Assembly: GCA_030549775.1 (NCBI GenBank)
Contig: CM060173.1
Location: forward strand, 36,263,610-36,327,609
From: Tamarix chinensis
Lineage: Eukaryota > Streptophyta > Magnoliopsida > Caryophyllales > Tamaricaceae
Length of the DNA: 64,000 nt
Reading direction: 5' to 3'
Below are positions 48,523 through 61,028 of the stretch, one piece after another. The notes beneath the pieces are model-generated. The model saw only the letters and a list, made by a program, of their open reading frames with translations, was not told where the DNA came from and made no database searches. The stretch's first letter is position 1; each line of letters starts with the position of its first letter. The position numbers and the translations under genes are program-made.

Positions 48523-50039
48523 TGATAAAGTGAATTTTTCCTATATTTTTACCTCTCTTTCCCTTAGCTTTGGGACTTCATTTAATCTCTTTTACATATT
48601 TTACTATGGTTTTAGCCTATTATTTGCACTGCTATTTCTCTTGAGCCTTGTGTTATAGGATTTCCGACAAAAACACTAACACCGAGAAAGAATTGCTTAT
48701 ATTTGGAACTAAGACCTAGTAAGGAAAGCTAGGGAGGAGAGTGCATCAACCCAACATGCTTATGAAGGTGCATTGAAGCTATGAGAGCCAAAAGATATGC
48801 CAAGATATTCCTAAGAAGCCTCAAAAGGGGAGTGTATGGTCGGCCGCACACCCAGCTGCACAACCATGCAGCACTCCTTGACATTTATAGAAGAAAAAAG
48901 AATCGCATGGCCAGTCTAGGTCTGGCCAGACCTACACGGCCGTGTGAAATTCTGAGTTGAAAAGTTGAGGCTAAAAATATTGCATGGCTGTGCAATATCA
49001 GAATTTCTAAATTGTTGAGAGTTGAGAAACTACATAGCCAGGTCATGCAAGGGCCGCATGGCCGTGCAACAGCGTTCCTCTCCACGATCTTCATGCGCGA
49101 CATGGCTAGCGTGATGGGAAATTTTGTGGCATGCCTCAGGGACTTCTTAAGGAGAGAGAGATGACGTTTTAGAGGAGTCTGAGACCCCTCATTATCAAGC
49201 ATAGCTTCTTGTAATAGCTTATTTTCTTTAGTTTTAATTGTTTGGAAGATTCAATTGTATAATTTGTGATGGTTGGTTTGAATCAACATTGCACTCTTTC
49301 GGATTACAATTATTTCAATCTAATTCTTCTTTTCTTCATCTATTAAATTGTTATTATTCTCATCATGCTATTTATTTCATTCATTTTATTTGCAAGTATG
49401 AGTGAGTAGTCTCTTTTCTAGGATTGGACTTAGGTACCATTTTAGTAATTGATATGGTGAAATAAAGTATTATGTTGTATGATTTATTTATCGATACTGT
49501 TATATATGCTATATTTGATTGTTGTAAAGTGGATTTGATGAAATCCAACCTCCATAGATGTAATATAGAACTAAAAGGCTGAGATTATTATCAGAAATTA
49601 ATTTAAGCAATCACGAAAGTAGATGTTTAATTCTTAGGGGTTCTATAATTGGTGGCGCTTGATGGGTTAAATTTAGTTTGTGAGTCACGAAAGTAGTCGT
49701 AAAATTAGATTAAATATGTTCTTAGACCTTGAAAGAGGATAATGAATACAAGTTGACCAATTGTCCATGGTTAGTGAATTAATCTGCGGCATAAGTATTG
49801 TTTCATTATTGATTATTAATCTGGAGACTGAAGTTTGATCCTGGGTTTTATTCCTATTGTTTAGTATCTCTAAGTTAGAACACTTTTCATAATTAATCTT
49901 TTCATCCGAAAGCATATCTCCACTTTTTGTAGATTTAGATAGCTAAAATAGTAAAGAAGTGTAATCAATTACAAAGTCCCTAGGGATATGACCTTGAAAT
50001 GCTATAACGAATTCATATGCTTGCAGAAATAACATAACA
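48523..50039 (+). repeat. 3' LTR of the Athila-type element
   Basis: 1517 bases, TGATAAAG to AACATAACA. It includes the segment missing from the 5' LTR and the perfect palindrome ACACGGCCGTGT near 48936. Many substitutions relative to the 5' LTR indicate an old insertion. Confidence 0.88.
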
Positions 50040-50406
50040 GACTTTCAACTGGCAGGAGTGGGCCATAGGTTAGAAGGTGGTTGGTCATATTGGCTGCCAA
50101 AAATAGCTAGTATTATGGCTCAACAAGTGGCTGGGTGATTAATAAAAAAGGTGGAAAAAGTGTTTGCAAGTTTAGGGGGCTTGGGGAAAATGCATGGCTT
50201 TTGCATGAATAATTTTCTTACATAAATAGCTGGCATATCTAGGATTTTTTTTTCTCATAATGTGTTAAGAAAAAAAGAATGGGGTTGGGAAGGGAAAGTT
50301 GATGCAAGAATGTTTAGTAGATGTTTTCTCAAATTAAATTTTAGGGTCGTCTAATTTGGGGATAAGGGTGTTTAAAATGGGATTAGATAAAATGGATGCT
50401 CCTACA
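50040..50406 (-). repeat. Start of LTR of element C' (minus strand)
   Basis: Read on the minus strand it begins TGTAGGAGCATCC right after a purine-rich tract that follows a pol remnant. It shares its first 12 bases with the LTRs of B and C and then diverges. The Athila-type element interrupts it; 32040-32856 may be its continuation. Confidence 0.55.
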
Positions 50407-51173
50407 TCACTCTCCCTTTCTTAAAAGGGATTCTCAGTAGGGTTAAAAGGTTTTCTTGTACATAAAGGACTAAATCTTTGACATTGAAGGTGTTGGAAAT
50501 ATTGCCCATGCCTTCTGGTAGCTCAAGTTTATAAGCATCATCTCCTATCTTCTTTAAGACTCTATCTGGACCATCACTTCTTGGCATCAATTTGCTGTTA
50601 CTTCTTGTGGGAAATTGTTCTTTGTGTGGGTGAAGCAAAACCAAATATCTGGAATCATATAAGCAAAATAGATGTTTGTTGGCTCTTGCTTTGTTTAGCT
50701 TATTCACCCTTTCGATTTGCTTTCTTACTCGCTCTTGGAGTCTCTTCATGCTTTTGGCACGGTTCTTGGATTTAGAACTTATTACTTCACACGTGGGGAG
50801 AGGTAGGAGATCTATGGGAGAAGTAGGGTGCATACCATACCTCAAAATGTGAATGCCCAATGGCATGAGAGGGATACCCATCTATTTGTGGATGGTAAGT
50901 GGTATTAAAGGGAAGTTTTGTACTGACTAACCTCCACAAGGTCTTCCAAAACAACCGATTAGGGTATACCATATAGCCTAAATATTTCGTTGAAGAAGAG
51001 ATCAACTAGATAAGAGGCATCATTCATTTTATAACAAGCAACAAAAAGAGCCATCTTAGGGAACTGATCTACCACCACCATTATGGTATCATTTTGCCTT
51101 TGTGTTTACGGCAATTCTACCATAAATTCCATGCTAACATGATCTCATGGTTGGTGGGGGACGGGAAGGGTGA
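50407..51173 (-). pseudogene. Integrase fragment of element C' (minus strand)
   Basis: Minus-strand frames show DHVSMEFMVELP and NDTIMVVVDQF (catalytic-core start) near 51080-51150, then NTTYHPQIDG, and a C-terminal piece (50402-50881) with PIDLLPLPT and NISNTFNVKDL. It is the same family as B. It ends abruptly where the C LTR begins. Stops and missing pieces make it a remnant. Confidence 0.8.
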
Positions 51174-52111
51174 TGTAGGAGCATCTTATAAAAATATTTC
51201 ACTAATTAATTTTTCCAAATTAGGAGATCACAAAACACTCTTAACTTAGATGAAATTAATTAGCTAAATATGAGAAAATAAGTTGACATAACAACCTATA
51301 AATGTATGGTGGCATGTCCAACCTAAACCCAAACAATTATTATGGCACATCAAGTCCAAGGCCAACATGCTATTTTATAATTATTTTCAAGCATTATGCC
51401 ACCTAAGAAGCCAAATCATCCCAAGCCCAAGGCTGATTTCAAAAAATGAAATAAAAAATATAGAAAAAGAAAAGGGAAGACAAGTTGATGGTGGAGTTAG
51501 TGAGGAAAGTCATCCACATACACAACTCAGATTATTTAATTGACTAAGCATCGAAGATGATTGATGAGGTATGGAGGATGATTGAGTGCTTTTTACTTTG
51601 ATTTATTACCTACTATTTTAGCATATGAGAGCTCCATCCTATGGCATGGCTATCAAAATACCACATATGGGCTGACCTAATTTTAGTTCTCATCCATAGT
51701 TAATAGCTTGTATAAGATAACTAGATAGAAAATAATGGTTAGAATGTAACTAAGGAGGTAATGGGGAAGGGTATAATGGAATTTTTGTAACCATGGCTCC
51801 CACTACAAATATAGGTAGCCTCAATATAATGCAACACACTACCCCCTTGGATTACAAATTAGATTTTCGAGCTCCTCATGTCCCCCTCTGTAAACTTAAG
51901 AGAACTTTATTGTTAGTGAAAAATCCCATAATTTTTATCTCAAGTGTTGAAACCATAATAGGATTTTGTGAGTGTTTGATCTTTGAATACCTCAAATCGA
52001 ATATTATCATACTTTTCGTCACTTTTCTCCATTTTAACTTTTGCTGGTCAATTAACCTATAAGCCACCATCTTCCATTAATCATGTGCTAACTTGTTTAG
52101 CCAATGCATCA
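51174..52111 (+). repeat. 5' LTR of element C
   Basis: TGTAGGAGCATC to GCATCA, aligning over its length with 55902-56831 and with 17943-18898. Confidence 0.88.
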
Positions 52112-52113
52112 AA

Positions 52114-52126
52114 TGGGTATCAAAGC
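52114..52126 (+). other. Primer-binding site of element C (tRNA-Met-like, mutated)
   Basis: TGGGTATCAAAGC lies two bases after the LTR and is close to TGGTATCAGAGC, with one inserted G and one G-to-A change. Confidence 0.65.
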
Positions 52127-52305
52127 TTAAGGTTAAGAATTTAGGATAATTTATATTTTCTCTTTTCCTTCTTTACCCCTGCTACGCCCAAACACTTCAT
52201 AAATTTTTTTCTAGACACCCACCATAATTTTTGAACCTAACTTAACCTCTCCTGACCAAATACATCCTCTTTCTCTATTGTTTTCTTTTTCAATCTTAAG
52301 AAACT

Positions 52306-53450
52306 ATGGGTGATGAACAAATCCTAAGAGGCTTGACCCTTAAAGAGGTGCAAAACTTGAGAAGATAATGAGCCATTGAAAACCTCCAAAATGACATGAG
52401 AAGATCTCTTAGAATTTTGGAGAATCTCATGCAAAATGATAACACCCCAGGGCCAAACAGTTCCCCACAACCGAGAATGAGACCTTATTTTCACCAACAT
52501 GAGGTGGTTGGATCTACACAGGTGATGATGCTAGTGATTCAAACTCCTCACCAAGTGATTTCCCACGTGATAGAAGAAGGAGACTTGAAAAGAGATATCA
52601 TCTTCATGACATCAAAGCCGAAGTGCCCAAGTTTGGTGGATCACTTAATCTATAAGATTTCCTAGAGTGGGAGTTGAGATGCTCTAGGATGTTTGAAGTG
52701 AAAGGCAATAATGATGAGAAGAGCTTTAGAATTTCAATCCTTAATCTCAAGGGACATGGTTCGTTATGGTGGGAAAGCCTTACTCATCAAAGGATAAAGA
52801 AGGGGGAGTCTAAGGTGAAATATTCATTGAAGATGAAGAAGCTTTTGAGAGATAGGTTTTTACCCTCATCCTACACTCAATACCTCTACAACAATATATC
52901 CTCCTTGAGGTAAGGGTCAATAAGTGTTGAAGAATACACTAAGAAGTTTGATATGTTGGCGATGAGGTTGGAGTTAGATGAGGTAGAGGAGCACACAATG
53001 TGATGTTTCCTTAGAGGGCTAAGGAGTGACATTGCATGAAAGGTTGAGTTACATAAGTACTACACTTTATATGAGCTTTTTCATCTAGCTACTCAGGTGG
53101 AGAAGCATAGGAAGAAGAAGAGAGGACCAAAGTTTCCTCAATGAAGGTTGACGGCCAACACATCCAAGGAAGCCCTCTCATCATCTAAGTCATTCCCTCC
53201 TATTCGAAATGTTAAAGTAAAGGTAAAGGGGAAAGGTGTTAGGTTTGAACCTAACAAACCAAAGGTTGTAAGGTGCTTTAAGTGTCAATGCCTAAGGCAC
53301 TTTCAAAATGAGCATCCTAACAAAAGAGTTATGACTCTTTTTGACTTGGAGTATGCAGCCCATGAGGTGGAAATGGAAAAGACCAAATCAGTCCATGAGA
53401 AGGAGGAAAAGTAAGAAGAAGCAACCCCAGATGTAGGAGAACCTCTAATG
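52306..53450 (+). pseudogene. Broken gag of element C
   Basis: ATG at 52306 opens MGDEQILRGLTLKEVQNLRR and meets a stop after 20 codons. Open pieces follow at 52396-52665 and 52674-52913 with the capsid-like FEVKGNNDEKSFRISILNL stretch. The zinc knuckle near 53270 reads CFKCQCLRHFQNEH: the last Cys is His and the conserved Gly before the first His is Arg. It would not bind zinc in the usual way. Confidence 0.8.
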
Positions 53451-53479
53451 GTGAGAAGGGTTTGTAGAGCAAGGAGTTC

Positions 53480-55895
53480 ATGAAGGAGGACACACAACGG
53501 GAGAACATATTTCAAACCAAAGGCATGATCCTTGGTAAGATATGTTCCCTTATTATTAATAGAGGTAGTTGTGCTAATATTACCTCTTGCACACTTGTGG
53601 AGAAACTTAACTTGCCTACAATTCAACATGCTAAACCATATAAGCTACAATGGCTTAATAATGGGAAGCATGGTTGAAGTGACCATGCAAGTTATAGTTC
53701 TTTTTTTCCATTAGAAAAACCTACCAAGATAATGTGGTATATAATGTGGTTCATATGGACGCTTGTTATCTATTGCTAGGAAGACCATGGCAATATTATA
53801 GGCATGTCCAACATGATGGTAGAAGGAACACTTATTGTTTGAAATATGCTAAAAAGAACATTACACTTACACCCCTTAGTCCTCGTTCCTCACTTGTTAG
53901 GGAGGAAACCAAAAAGAAGAAGACCTTATTTGTAGATAGGATGGGGATAGACAAGGTGCTAGAAAAAGGGAAGGTCATGTATTTTTTTGTTATTGCTTGA
54001 AGTTAATGAATGAAGTGGAGGAAGTGACCCACAGGTCAAACCTTTGCTAAGGGAATTTAGGGATGTCTTCCTAAATGGCCTAACTAGTGGGCTACTCCCT
54101 TAAGGGATATTGAGCACCAAATTGAATGGTCCTCGGTGATACACTCCCAAACAAGACTACTTATAGGTGTAATCCTAAGGAGGTTAAGGAGTAACAAAGG
54201 CAAGTTCATGAGATGTTGCAAAAAAGTTTCATTAGAGAATCTCTTAGCCCTTGTGTTGTACCAGCCCTTTTGGTACCAAAGAAGCAGGGAAGTATGAGGA
54301 TTTGTGTTGATAGTATATCTATCAACAACATCACCATCAAGTATAGGTATCCTATACGTAGACTTGATGACATGTTGGATTCCTTACATATGGGTTGTGT
54401 ATTCTCAAAGAATGATTTGAGAAGAGGATATTTCCAAATTAGAGTAAAGGAGGGAGATGAATGGATGACTGCCTTCAAGACTAAGGGAGAATTATAGGAA
54501 TAGATGGTGATGCCTTTTGGTCTCTCAAATTCTCCCATCACCTCATGAGGCTCATGGATGAAGTCCTTAGGCCTTTTATCTCTAAATGTTTTTTAATGTA
54601 CTTTGATGATTTACTTGTATACACCTTTAGTAGTGAAGATAATGTAAAGCATTTAAGGCTTGTGTTTTTAACCCTTAGAAACAACAAGTTGTATGGAAAG
54701 TTAGAGAAATGTAACCTTTTTGTACCAAAATTGACCTTCCTAAAGTTTGTTGTATCTAAGGATGGTATTTCAATGGATGAGTCAAATATGGAGGCAATAA
54801 GATCATGACCTACACCAACATCCATAATCGTTGTTCGATCATTTCATGGACTTACCTCATTTTATTAGAGGTTCATAAAAGGATTTAATACTCTTTTGGC
54901 TCCTATCAGGCTATCACAAAGTGTCTCCCGAAGGGATAATTCAAGTGGACACCTACATCCCAAGAATTATTTGATGTGATCAAGGGAAACCTAAGTGAGG
55001 CCCTTTCTTAAGGTTACTAAATTTTGCTATAGTTTTAGAAGTTGAATGTCATGTAAGCATAGTTGGGATTCAAATAGTACTACTGTAAGAAGGCAAGCCA
55101 ATAGCCTATTCTAGTGAGAAGCTCAATGGGTCAAGATCTAACTACACTACATATGCTAAGGAGTTTTATGCTATTATTATGGTTCTAGATCATTAATCTC
55201 ATTATCTGAGGCCCACGCAATTTGTATCATATGCCGATCATGAGTCTCTAAAGTATGTAAATAGGCAACATGAGCTCAACCCTAGGCATGCTAGGTAGAT
55301 ATAGTTTCTACAATCTTTCTCTTTTATAGCAAAACATAAGAGCAAAAAAACTAATGGAGTATATGATGCCCTCGCTAGAACGTATTGTATGTTGTCCCTA
55401 TTGGAAGCACAAGTATTAGGGTTTGGATGCTTGAAGGAGCTATACAAGGAGGAAGAAGACTTTGCAAGCTAACTTTATTAAGAAGACAAGATTTGAAGCC
55501 CCATTGTTATATAAGATGGATTCCTCTTCAAGAATACCAAGCCTTGCATCCTGAAGAGTCTTGTTCAAGAGCTGTTGGGATGAGAAGCATATGGAGGTGG
55601 GCTAGCCTGACATTTCTAGACCAATAAGACCTATGATGTACTTCAGGAGCACTTTTATTGTCTTAAAATGATAAGTGATATACATAAAGTCATAGCCCTC
55701 TAGAAGAAAAAACAATATTATACTAAGAAGTGATAGATCATTCATGGTTCTAGAGAAGATTAGAACTAATGCTTATCAGCTTGATATACCACTGGACATG
55801 GGAAATATATCAAAAATATTTAATGTGGGTGATCTAATCCCTTACCTTCATGATGAGCCCTATGCTTATGAGGTGGAGCTCTCCCAAGATGGGAA
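53480..55895 (+). pseudogene. Decayed pol of element C without integrase core
   Basis: Protease near 53556 reads INRGS where B has IDGGS, so the catalytic Asp is Asn. RT open pieces (54213-54497, 54545-54808) keep YFDDLLVYT. RNase H is recognisable at ~55030-55340, with its first catalytic Asp region disrupted. The sequence then passes from the ISDIHKV stretch of the integrase N-terminus (~55672) to the LEKIRTNAYQLDIP C-terminal part (~55750). Compared with B, about 730 bases with the catalytic triad are missing. Confidence 0.82.
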
Positions 55896-55901
55896 GGATG
55901 A

Positions 55902-56831
55902 TGTAGGAGCATCTGATAATAATATTTCACTAATTAATTTTTCTAAGTTATGGGATTACAAAATACTCTTAACTCATATGAAATTAATTAGCTAAATATT
56001 AGAAAATAAGTGGATGCAACAACCCATGCATGCATGGTTGCATGTCTCGCCCAAGCACGACTAATTATGGTAGCATGTTCAGTCCAAGCCAACTAATTAT
56101 GGTGGCACATCAAGCCCAAGGCCAACCAGCTATTTTATTGTTATTTACAAGTATTATTCAACCTAAGAAGTTAAATTATCCCAAGTCCAAGACTGATTAC
56201 AATATATGAAATAAAAAAAAGAAGAGAAAAAGAAAAAGGAAGACAAGTGGATGGGTGGAGTAGGTGAGGAAAGTCAGTGGTTAACAAATCAGATTATTGA
56301 GTGAGTTGTACTTTGATTTATTAACTACCATTTTATTATATAAAGGGCTCCATGATGTGGTATAGTTGTCATAATGCCACACATGGGCTGACCTCATTTT
56401 AGTTCTCATCCAACTAGTTGTTAGCTTGTATTAGATAACTAGTAGCAAAGAATGGTTGGAATGTAACTAGGTAGGTAATGGGGAAGAGTATAATGAAATT
56501 TTTATAGCCATGGCGGCCACTATAAAAATAGGTAGCCTCAACACAATGCAATACACTACACCCTTAAATCTTAAATGATATTTTCAATCTCCCTATGTCC
56601 CCCCTCTATAGAGTTGAGTGAAAATGTTGTTTTGAGTGAAGAATATCACAATTTTTATCTCAAGTATTAAAACCTTGAGTGGTAGTTGTAAGTATTTGAT
56701 CTTTAGCTACCTCAGATCAAATATTATCATACTTCTCATTTCTTTTCTCCATTTTATCTTTCAATGGTCAATTATCCCATGAGTCACCATCTTTCATTAA
56801 GCATGTGCTAACTTATTTAACATATGCACCA
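55902..56831 (+). repeat. 3' LTR of element C
   Basis: Starts TGTAGGAGCATC after the purine-rich GATGGGAAGGATGA and ends GCACCA. TATAAAAATA lies near 56521. Confidence 0.87.
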
Positions 56832-58090
56832 CTGATTAATCAGGATGTATCAGAGGGTAGAGCGATGTGGATTAAAGTTTTTTAGGATGGTAGTATCCTT
56901 TTTCAAAGAAGATGGTGCATTATGTAGAGATATGGGAATCATAAGAAGAATATTCTAGAGGAGAGTCATTGTGCATCTTATTCCATCCATCCTAGAGTGG
57001 ATAAGTTATACAAGGATTTGAAGCGGATCTACTAGTGGCCCCATATAAAATGAGAGGTTGCAAAATTCGTAGCTAGATTCTTGAATTGTCAATAGGTTAA
57101 GATTGAATACAAGCATCCAATAGGATTAGTTCAGCCTTTGGGGTTCCCTAGGCAGAAATGGGATAGTAGGCCAATGAGTTTTGGTGTTGGATTATCAAAG
57201 ACGCATAGTGGTTTAGATTCACTTTGGGTAGTAGTTTACCCAGTTGTAGTAGATGGTTAGTGGTTACAAGAAGCATGTGCTGCAATACAATGGCTCCCTA
57301 AATACATTGTGTTGGATTGAGATTCAAGATCCTTATCACACTTTTAGTAGAAGTTGCAAGCAGCTTTCAAAACATAGCTGAAGATAAGTACTACTTTCCA
57401 TCTTGCTACAAACGTTCAGACTGAGGGCACTATTTAAACTTTGGAGGATAAGCTTTAGACATGCATAGTTGAGTTTTAGGGTAGTTGGGAGGATCATCTA
57501 GACTTGGTATATTTCTCCTTCAATAATAGTCATCATGCAAGTATAGGGATGACACCTTTTAAGGTACTCTACGGATGGAAGTGTCTTAGTCACTTGTGCC
57601 AGAGTGACTCAAGCGAGACAACTGTGTTGGGAACAAAGATGGTATAGGACACTACTAGGCATATCAGACTGATTCAAGATCTGATGAAGGTTATCTAAGA
57701 TAGATAGAAGAGTTATGAATATCTAAAAAGGTGAGAAAATGGGTTTGAGGTGGATGACCATGTTCTTCTGAAGCTTTCTCCTACCAAGGGAGTGATGCAT
57801 TTTAGTTGGAAGGGCAAGCTTAATTCAAGATATATTAGGCTATACAAGATTTTGTATCGGGTTGGAGAGTTTACTCACCATCTCACCTTACCTATGGAGA
57901 TTTATTATGTGTATAATGTTTTCCACATCTCTTAGTTGAGGAGGTACATGGTAAATTTATCACACATCATTCAAACGAAGTTGATTAAGCTCGATGAGGT
58001 ATTGTTTTATGAGGAGTGACCGACAAGGATTCTTGATACCAAGACTCAGGAGATGTGTTTGAAGGCTGAAAATTTTATTCTTGACAAATT
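56832..58090 (+). pseudogene. Remnant D: Tekay-like integrase and chromodomain start
   Basis: Read in one mostly consistent frame it follows A's Pol from the pre-integrase region ([15 protein letters not shown] near 56977) through the core (DSRSLSHF near 57320) to the C-terminal open piece at 57750-57935 and an ARILDTK-like chromodomain start near 58030. At least ten in-frame stops lie where A has Trp, Gln or Arg codons. No LTR of its own is visible; the remnant ends without a clear boundary. Confidence 0.8.
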
Positions 58091-59989
58091 AGTCAATTAT
58101 TTTGCTCAAACTGATTGGTGTGACCGTAGCCGGCACGCAATTTAAACCCTCTTGTTGTCAATTGTAGCACTAGTAAATAAGGGTATCGTTCTAGGCCGGG
58201 GATTGAGAGGGCTCACCTTTATTTAACTAGCTTAAAAATATAAAACTAAAACTAAAAATATGAATCCTAAATAATACTAAATAAATAAATAAGAAAAATA
58301 CTAATGGGGGTTTATAAAAGTAAAAATAATAAAGGAGTAAATAAAATAAAATAAACTAATAATAAAAATAATAAAAATATGGGAAACCCGCAGATATGAG
58401 AAACATGTTAGGGAAATAAAAATCCACCGCTAGATTAGGTCGTAATATAATATTTATTTCTAAGTTAATATTTAATCATGAGAATGAGATCGACCAAGTT
58501 GCACACCAAAAGCAGATCCATACACCTTATATTACTTCCCTTAATTAATTAATGTGACAAAGCGCCAATATTAACCCTATTAAATACTAGCAGTATAGCA
58601 GCAACAAGAGGGTCCTATATTTAACTAGATTTAATGCATTAAGTGTAAGTGGAAGGTTGTCAATCTAAGTACTCATACTAGTACAAAAAGCATGTCTAGC
58701 TGTATTTCCTTTCCTTGACCCACACGTATCGAAACATTTTACCACTTTGGTTAGAATCACAAAACGATTAGGTGAATTGTTATCTAACCTAGCTGCAATT
58801 TATACATATAAATTCTAGCATATTTAGATGGCCACCTAGCAGGCAAATAATCCTACATACTGTCACTTATGAGGAACCAGAATAAGGCATGCAACAAATA
58901 AACTATACTTGACATAATTATACATATAAATGATAGCAATTAACATAGAGTCAAGAAACAATCTCACGAAACAAAGAAAATAAAATTATAATTCAAATCC
59001 TAATCCAGGGTTTCAAATTATTCCCTAACAATAAATAATCATCCAACCATAATTATAGAATTAATTACATAGAAATATATATCTAAAATATAAATTAAAA
59101 TAAGAGAAAGAAATAATCGTAATTATTTTCAGATAAAAGATCAAGAATTTATTCAGATAAAAAATAATTTTATCTCAAACAAATTCTACCGGTATAAATT
59201 TCCTCCCTATTTTTTCTTGTCGTTGCTTGAATTTTCGTACAATTCTTTCTTTTTTTTTCTTTCTCGGCTGACGCTGACAGTGCCTCAAACTCCGTGCTCC
59301 GTTCGTCGGCCCTGTTCACACTCTCCTCAGCGCCTTCTCTCTCTTCTAGTAGCAAGGCTACATGTTTAAATTTGTGCACCCATTCCTTGACTCACTAACC
59401 ATCTGCCATATCTCTTCCTAACCGTACTCAACCCCCCTCACCTCATCAAGTGTTTCTCTTACACTTGGTTTCCTATACTCAACCATACCAATCATGTATT
59501 GTTATACCTTATTTTTTTTCACCTCTTACCAATTATTCTTCCTCTCTTCTTTCTTTTCATTGTAGAAAATTTAATAAGTGTTGAGTATTCCTTCATTCTT
59601 TTCCCTTTTCCCCTCTACTAAGAAAAAATAGAGGTTTCCCTTATTTTTCTTCTTCTAATAGTGAATTTGGTTTTGCCTTACTTCTCTTAAGCAAGGAAGG
59701 ATTGATGCTTGAGAATTCTAGCTTTATTAGAACTCAGTTTTTAAGAAAAGGTTGAGTTAAGTTTTATTCTTCCTCTTCTTCTTGTGATTTTTATGGATTT
59801 TTAAAAAGGAGTTTAAATGGTTTTTACTTTTGATTCTCTTAGGAATTGAGGTCCTACTAGATAGTCACGAAGTAGGAGTTTTATGCTAGAAGAATTGCTT
59901 TAAGGTACAACATTCTTATCTTTACTATGAATAAGGTTTTTTTTTGCTTATTGAAGTTCCATGTTCTCAGTATGTTTTTATATTGAGAA
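58091..59989. other. Unclassified AT-rich sequence
   Basis: No coding frame with recognisable domains. Near 58118-58200 a GC-richer stretch with CCGGCACGCAATTTAAACCC and GGCCGGGGATTGAGAGG looks like the end of a repeat family, possibly an LTR or a non-autonomous element. The rest is A-rich, then C/T-rich (59200-59700). I cannot set its ends or class. Confidence 0.45.
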
Positions 59990-60565
59990 TGGGCTAATGA
60001 TATTCTCAAATTCTTTAATGTAATCTTCCATGCTCATATTTTCTTGGAAAAGATGGGTCAATTTTAGGTATTTCTCCTGTTCGTACTCCTTATTCACTCA
60101 TTTATCCCTCATCTTTTTTTTTTCAACTTATCCCATGAGTTTATTCTTTCTTTCCCCTCTCTCTTCGTATTCGCCTTGAGGTTTTCAAACCATAGGGCAG
60201 CGAGTTTAGTGAGCTTGAGGATAGCCAGTTTGAACTTCTTCCAGTCATCAAACCCCTTATACTTAAAGATAGTTTCTATTTGTCTTATCCAATCTAGAAA
60301 AGCCTCAATATCATGCCCCCAATCAAATTCAGGTAGGTCAATCTTTAATCCCCTATCTTCATCAAATTGTCTAAAATTGCTACCGCTACTTTCTTCCTCA
60401 TTCTCCAACTCATTCATTTTTCTAGTGGTTTTTAAAAACCATTTCGGCTATTGCATCCATTCTAGTATTTTGGCTCACCCTATCCCCCTCTGTTTTTTTC
60501 TCCATCTTCTCTAATTTATGAGTGATAACCTGTAACATCTTAGCAAACTCCTCACCACCAGCCAT
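59990..60565 (-). pseudogene. Gag fragment of element F (minus strand)
   Basis: ATG at 60565 opens MAGGEEFAKMLQVITHKLEK. A single-base shift in an A-run near 60435 moves the frame into the piece ending at 60109, which has the gag signature LPEFDWGHDIEAFLDWI and ETIFKYKGF. Sense continues with YEQEKYLKLTHLFQ and MEDYIKEFE down to about 60000 after a stop and shift. Zinc knuckle and pol are absent, so F is cut off here. Confidence 0.75.
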
Positions 60566-61011
60566 GACTTTTCACTATTTTGCTAGGTTATTACAAGTAC
60601 AATAGATATTCAGCTGAAACTAAACGAAAATGAAAATGGCCTTGAGACTCTCAAAGGCTTACAGATTGTCAAAATTCAGGAAAAATTTAAGCAATTTCAA
60701 AAAAAGAAACTCCTCAAAAGCTATCCGGAAGAAGGAGAAATCTTTAGTTGAAATCTGATGCGATGGATTTGCTTTGTGTTTGTGCAGTTCACAGAAAACT
60801 GCCCAGTTTAATAGCAAAAAAGTTCCAAAAATTCTGAAATTAAATATGAGTATTAAACACATAAAAATACCCATATTCATAAAAAGAATCAATTGATTTG
60901 GATTTTTGAGGGCTGAGATATCTCTCTTCAAAGTTGACTGAAAAACTAGATGAATTCCAGCGGTTTTCTTTCTCAACAAAAACACGATCTTCCTTGTACC
61001 TCCATACCAAA
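60566..61011 (-). other. Leader of element F
   Basis: Sequence between the primer site and the gag start on the minus strand. No gene seen. Confidence 0.55.
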
Positions 61012-61023
61012 GCTCTGATACCA
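61012..61023 (-). other. Primer-binding site of element F (tRNA-iMet)
   Basis: The minus strand reads TGGTATCAGAGC five bases after the LTR terminus, a perfect copy of the site in A. Confidence 0.88.
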
Positions 61024-61028
61024 AATGA

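Larger units (their letters stand above)
32857..50039 (+). mobile_element. Athila-type Ty3/gypsy element containing solo LTR SL3
   Basis: Both LTRs start TGATAAA. Duplications are GGCTT (32852-32856) and GACTT (50040-50044). The order LTR, tRNA-Asp-like primer site, gag, PR with DLGAS, RT with MDD, RNase H, integrase, a further ORF in envelope position, purine-rich tract and LTR is that of Athila elements. Without SL3 it is about 12 kb. All frames are broken. Confidence 0.92.
51174..56831 (+). mobile_element. Element C: Ty3/gypsy element of the B family, integrase core deleted
   Basis: LTRs of 938 and 930 bases flank a decayed gag-pol. Flanks GGTGA and CTGAT do not match, and the left flank is the C' integrase while the right is Tekay-like remnant D. 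The outer junctions have been rearranged since insertion. Confidence 0.87.

Noticed and set aside
51160..51173. Purine-rich GACGGGAAGGGTGA before C's left LTR as a polypurine tract of a tandem copy
   Set aside because: Read on the minus strand the same bases fit the integrase stretch LPVPHQP before DHVSMEF, so the resemblance is likely chance.
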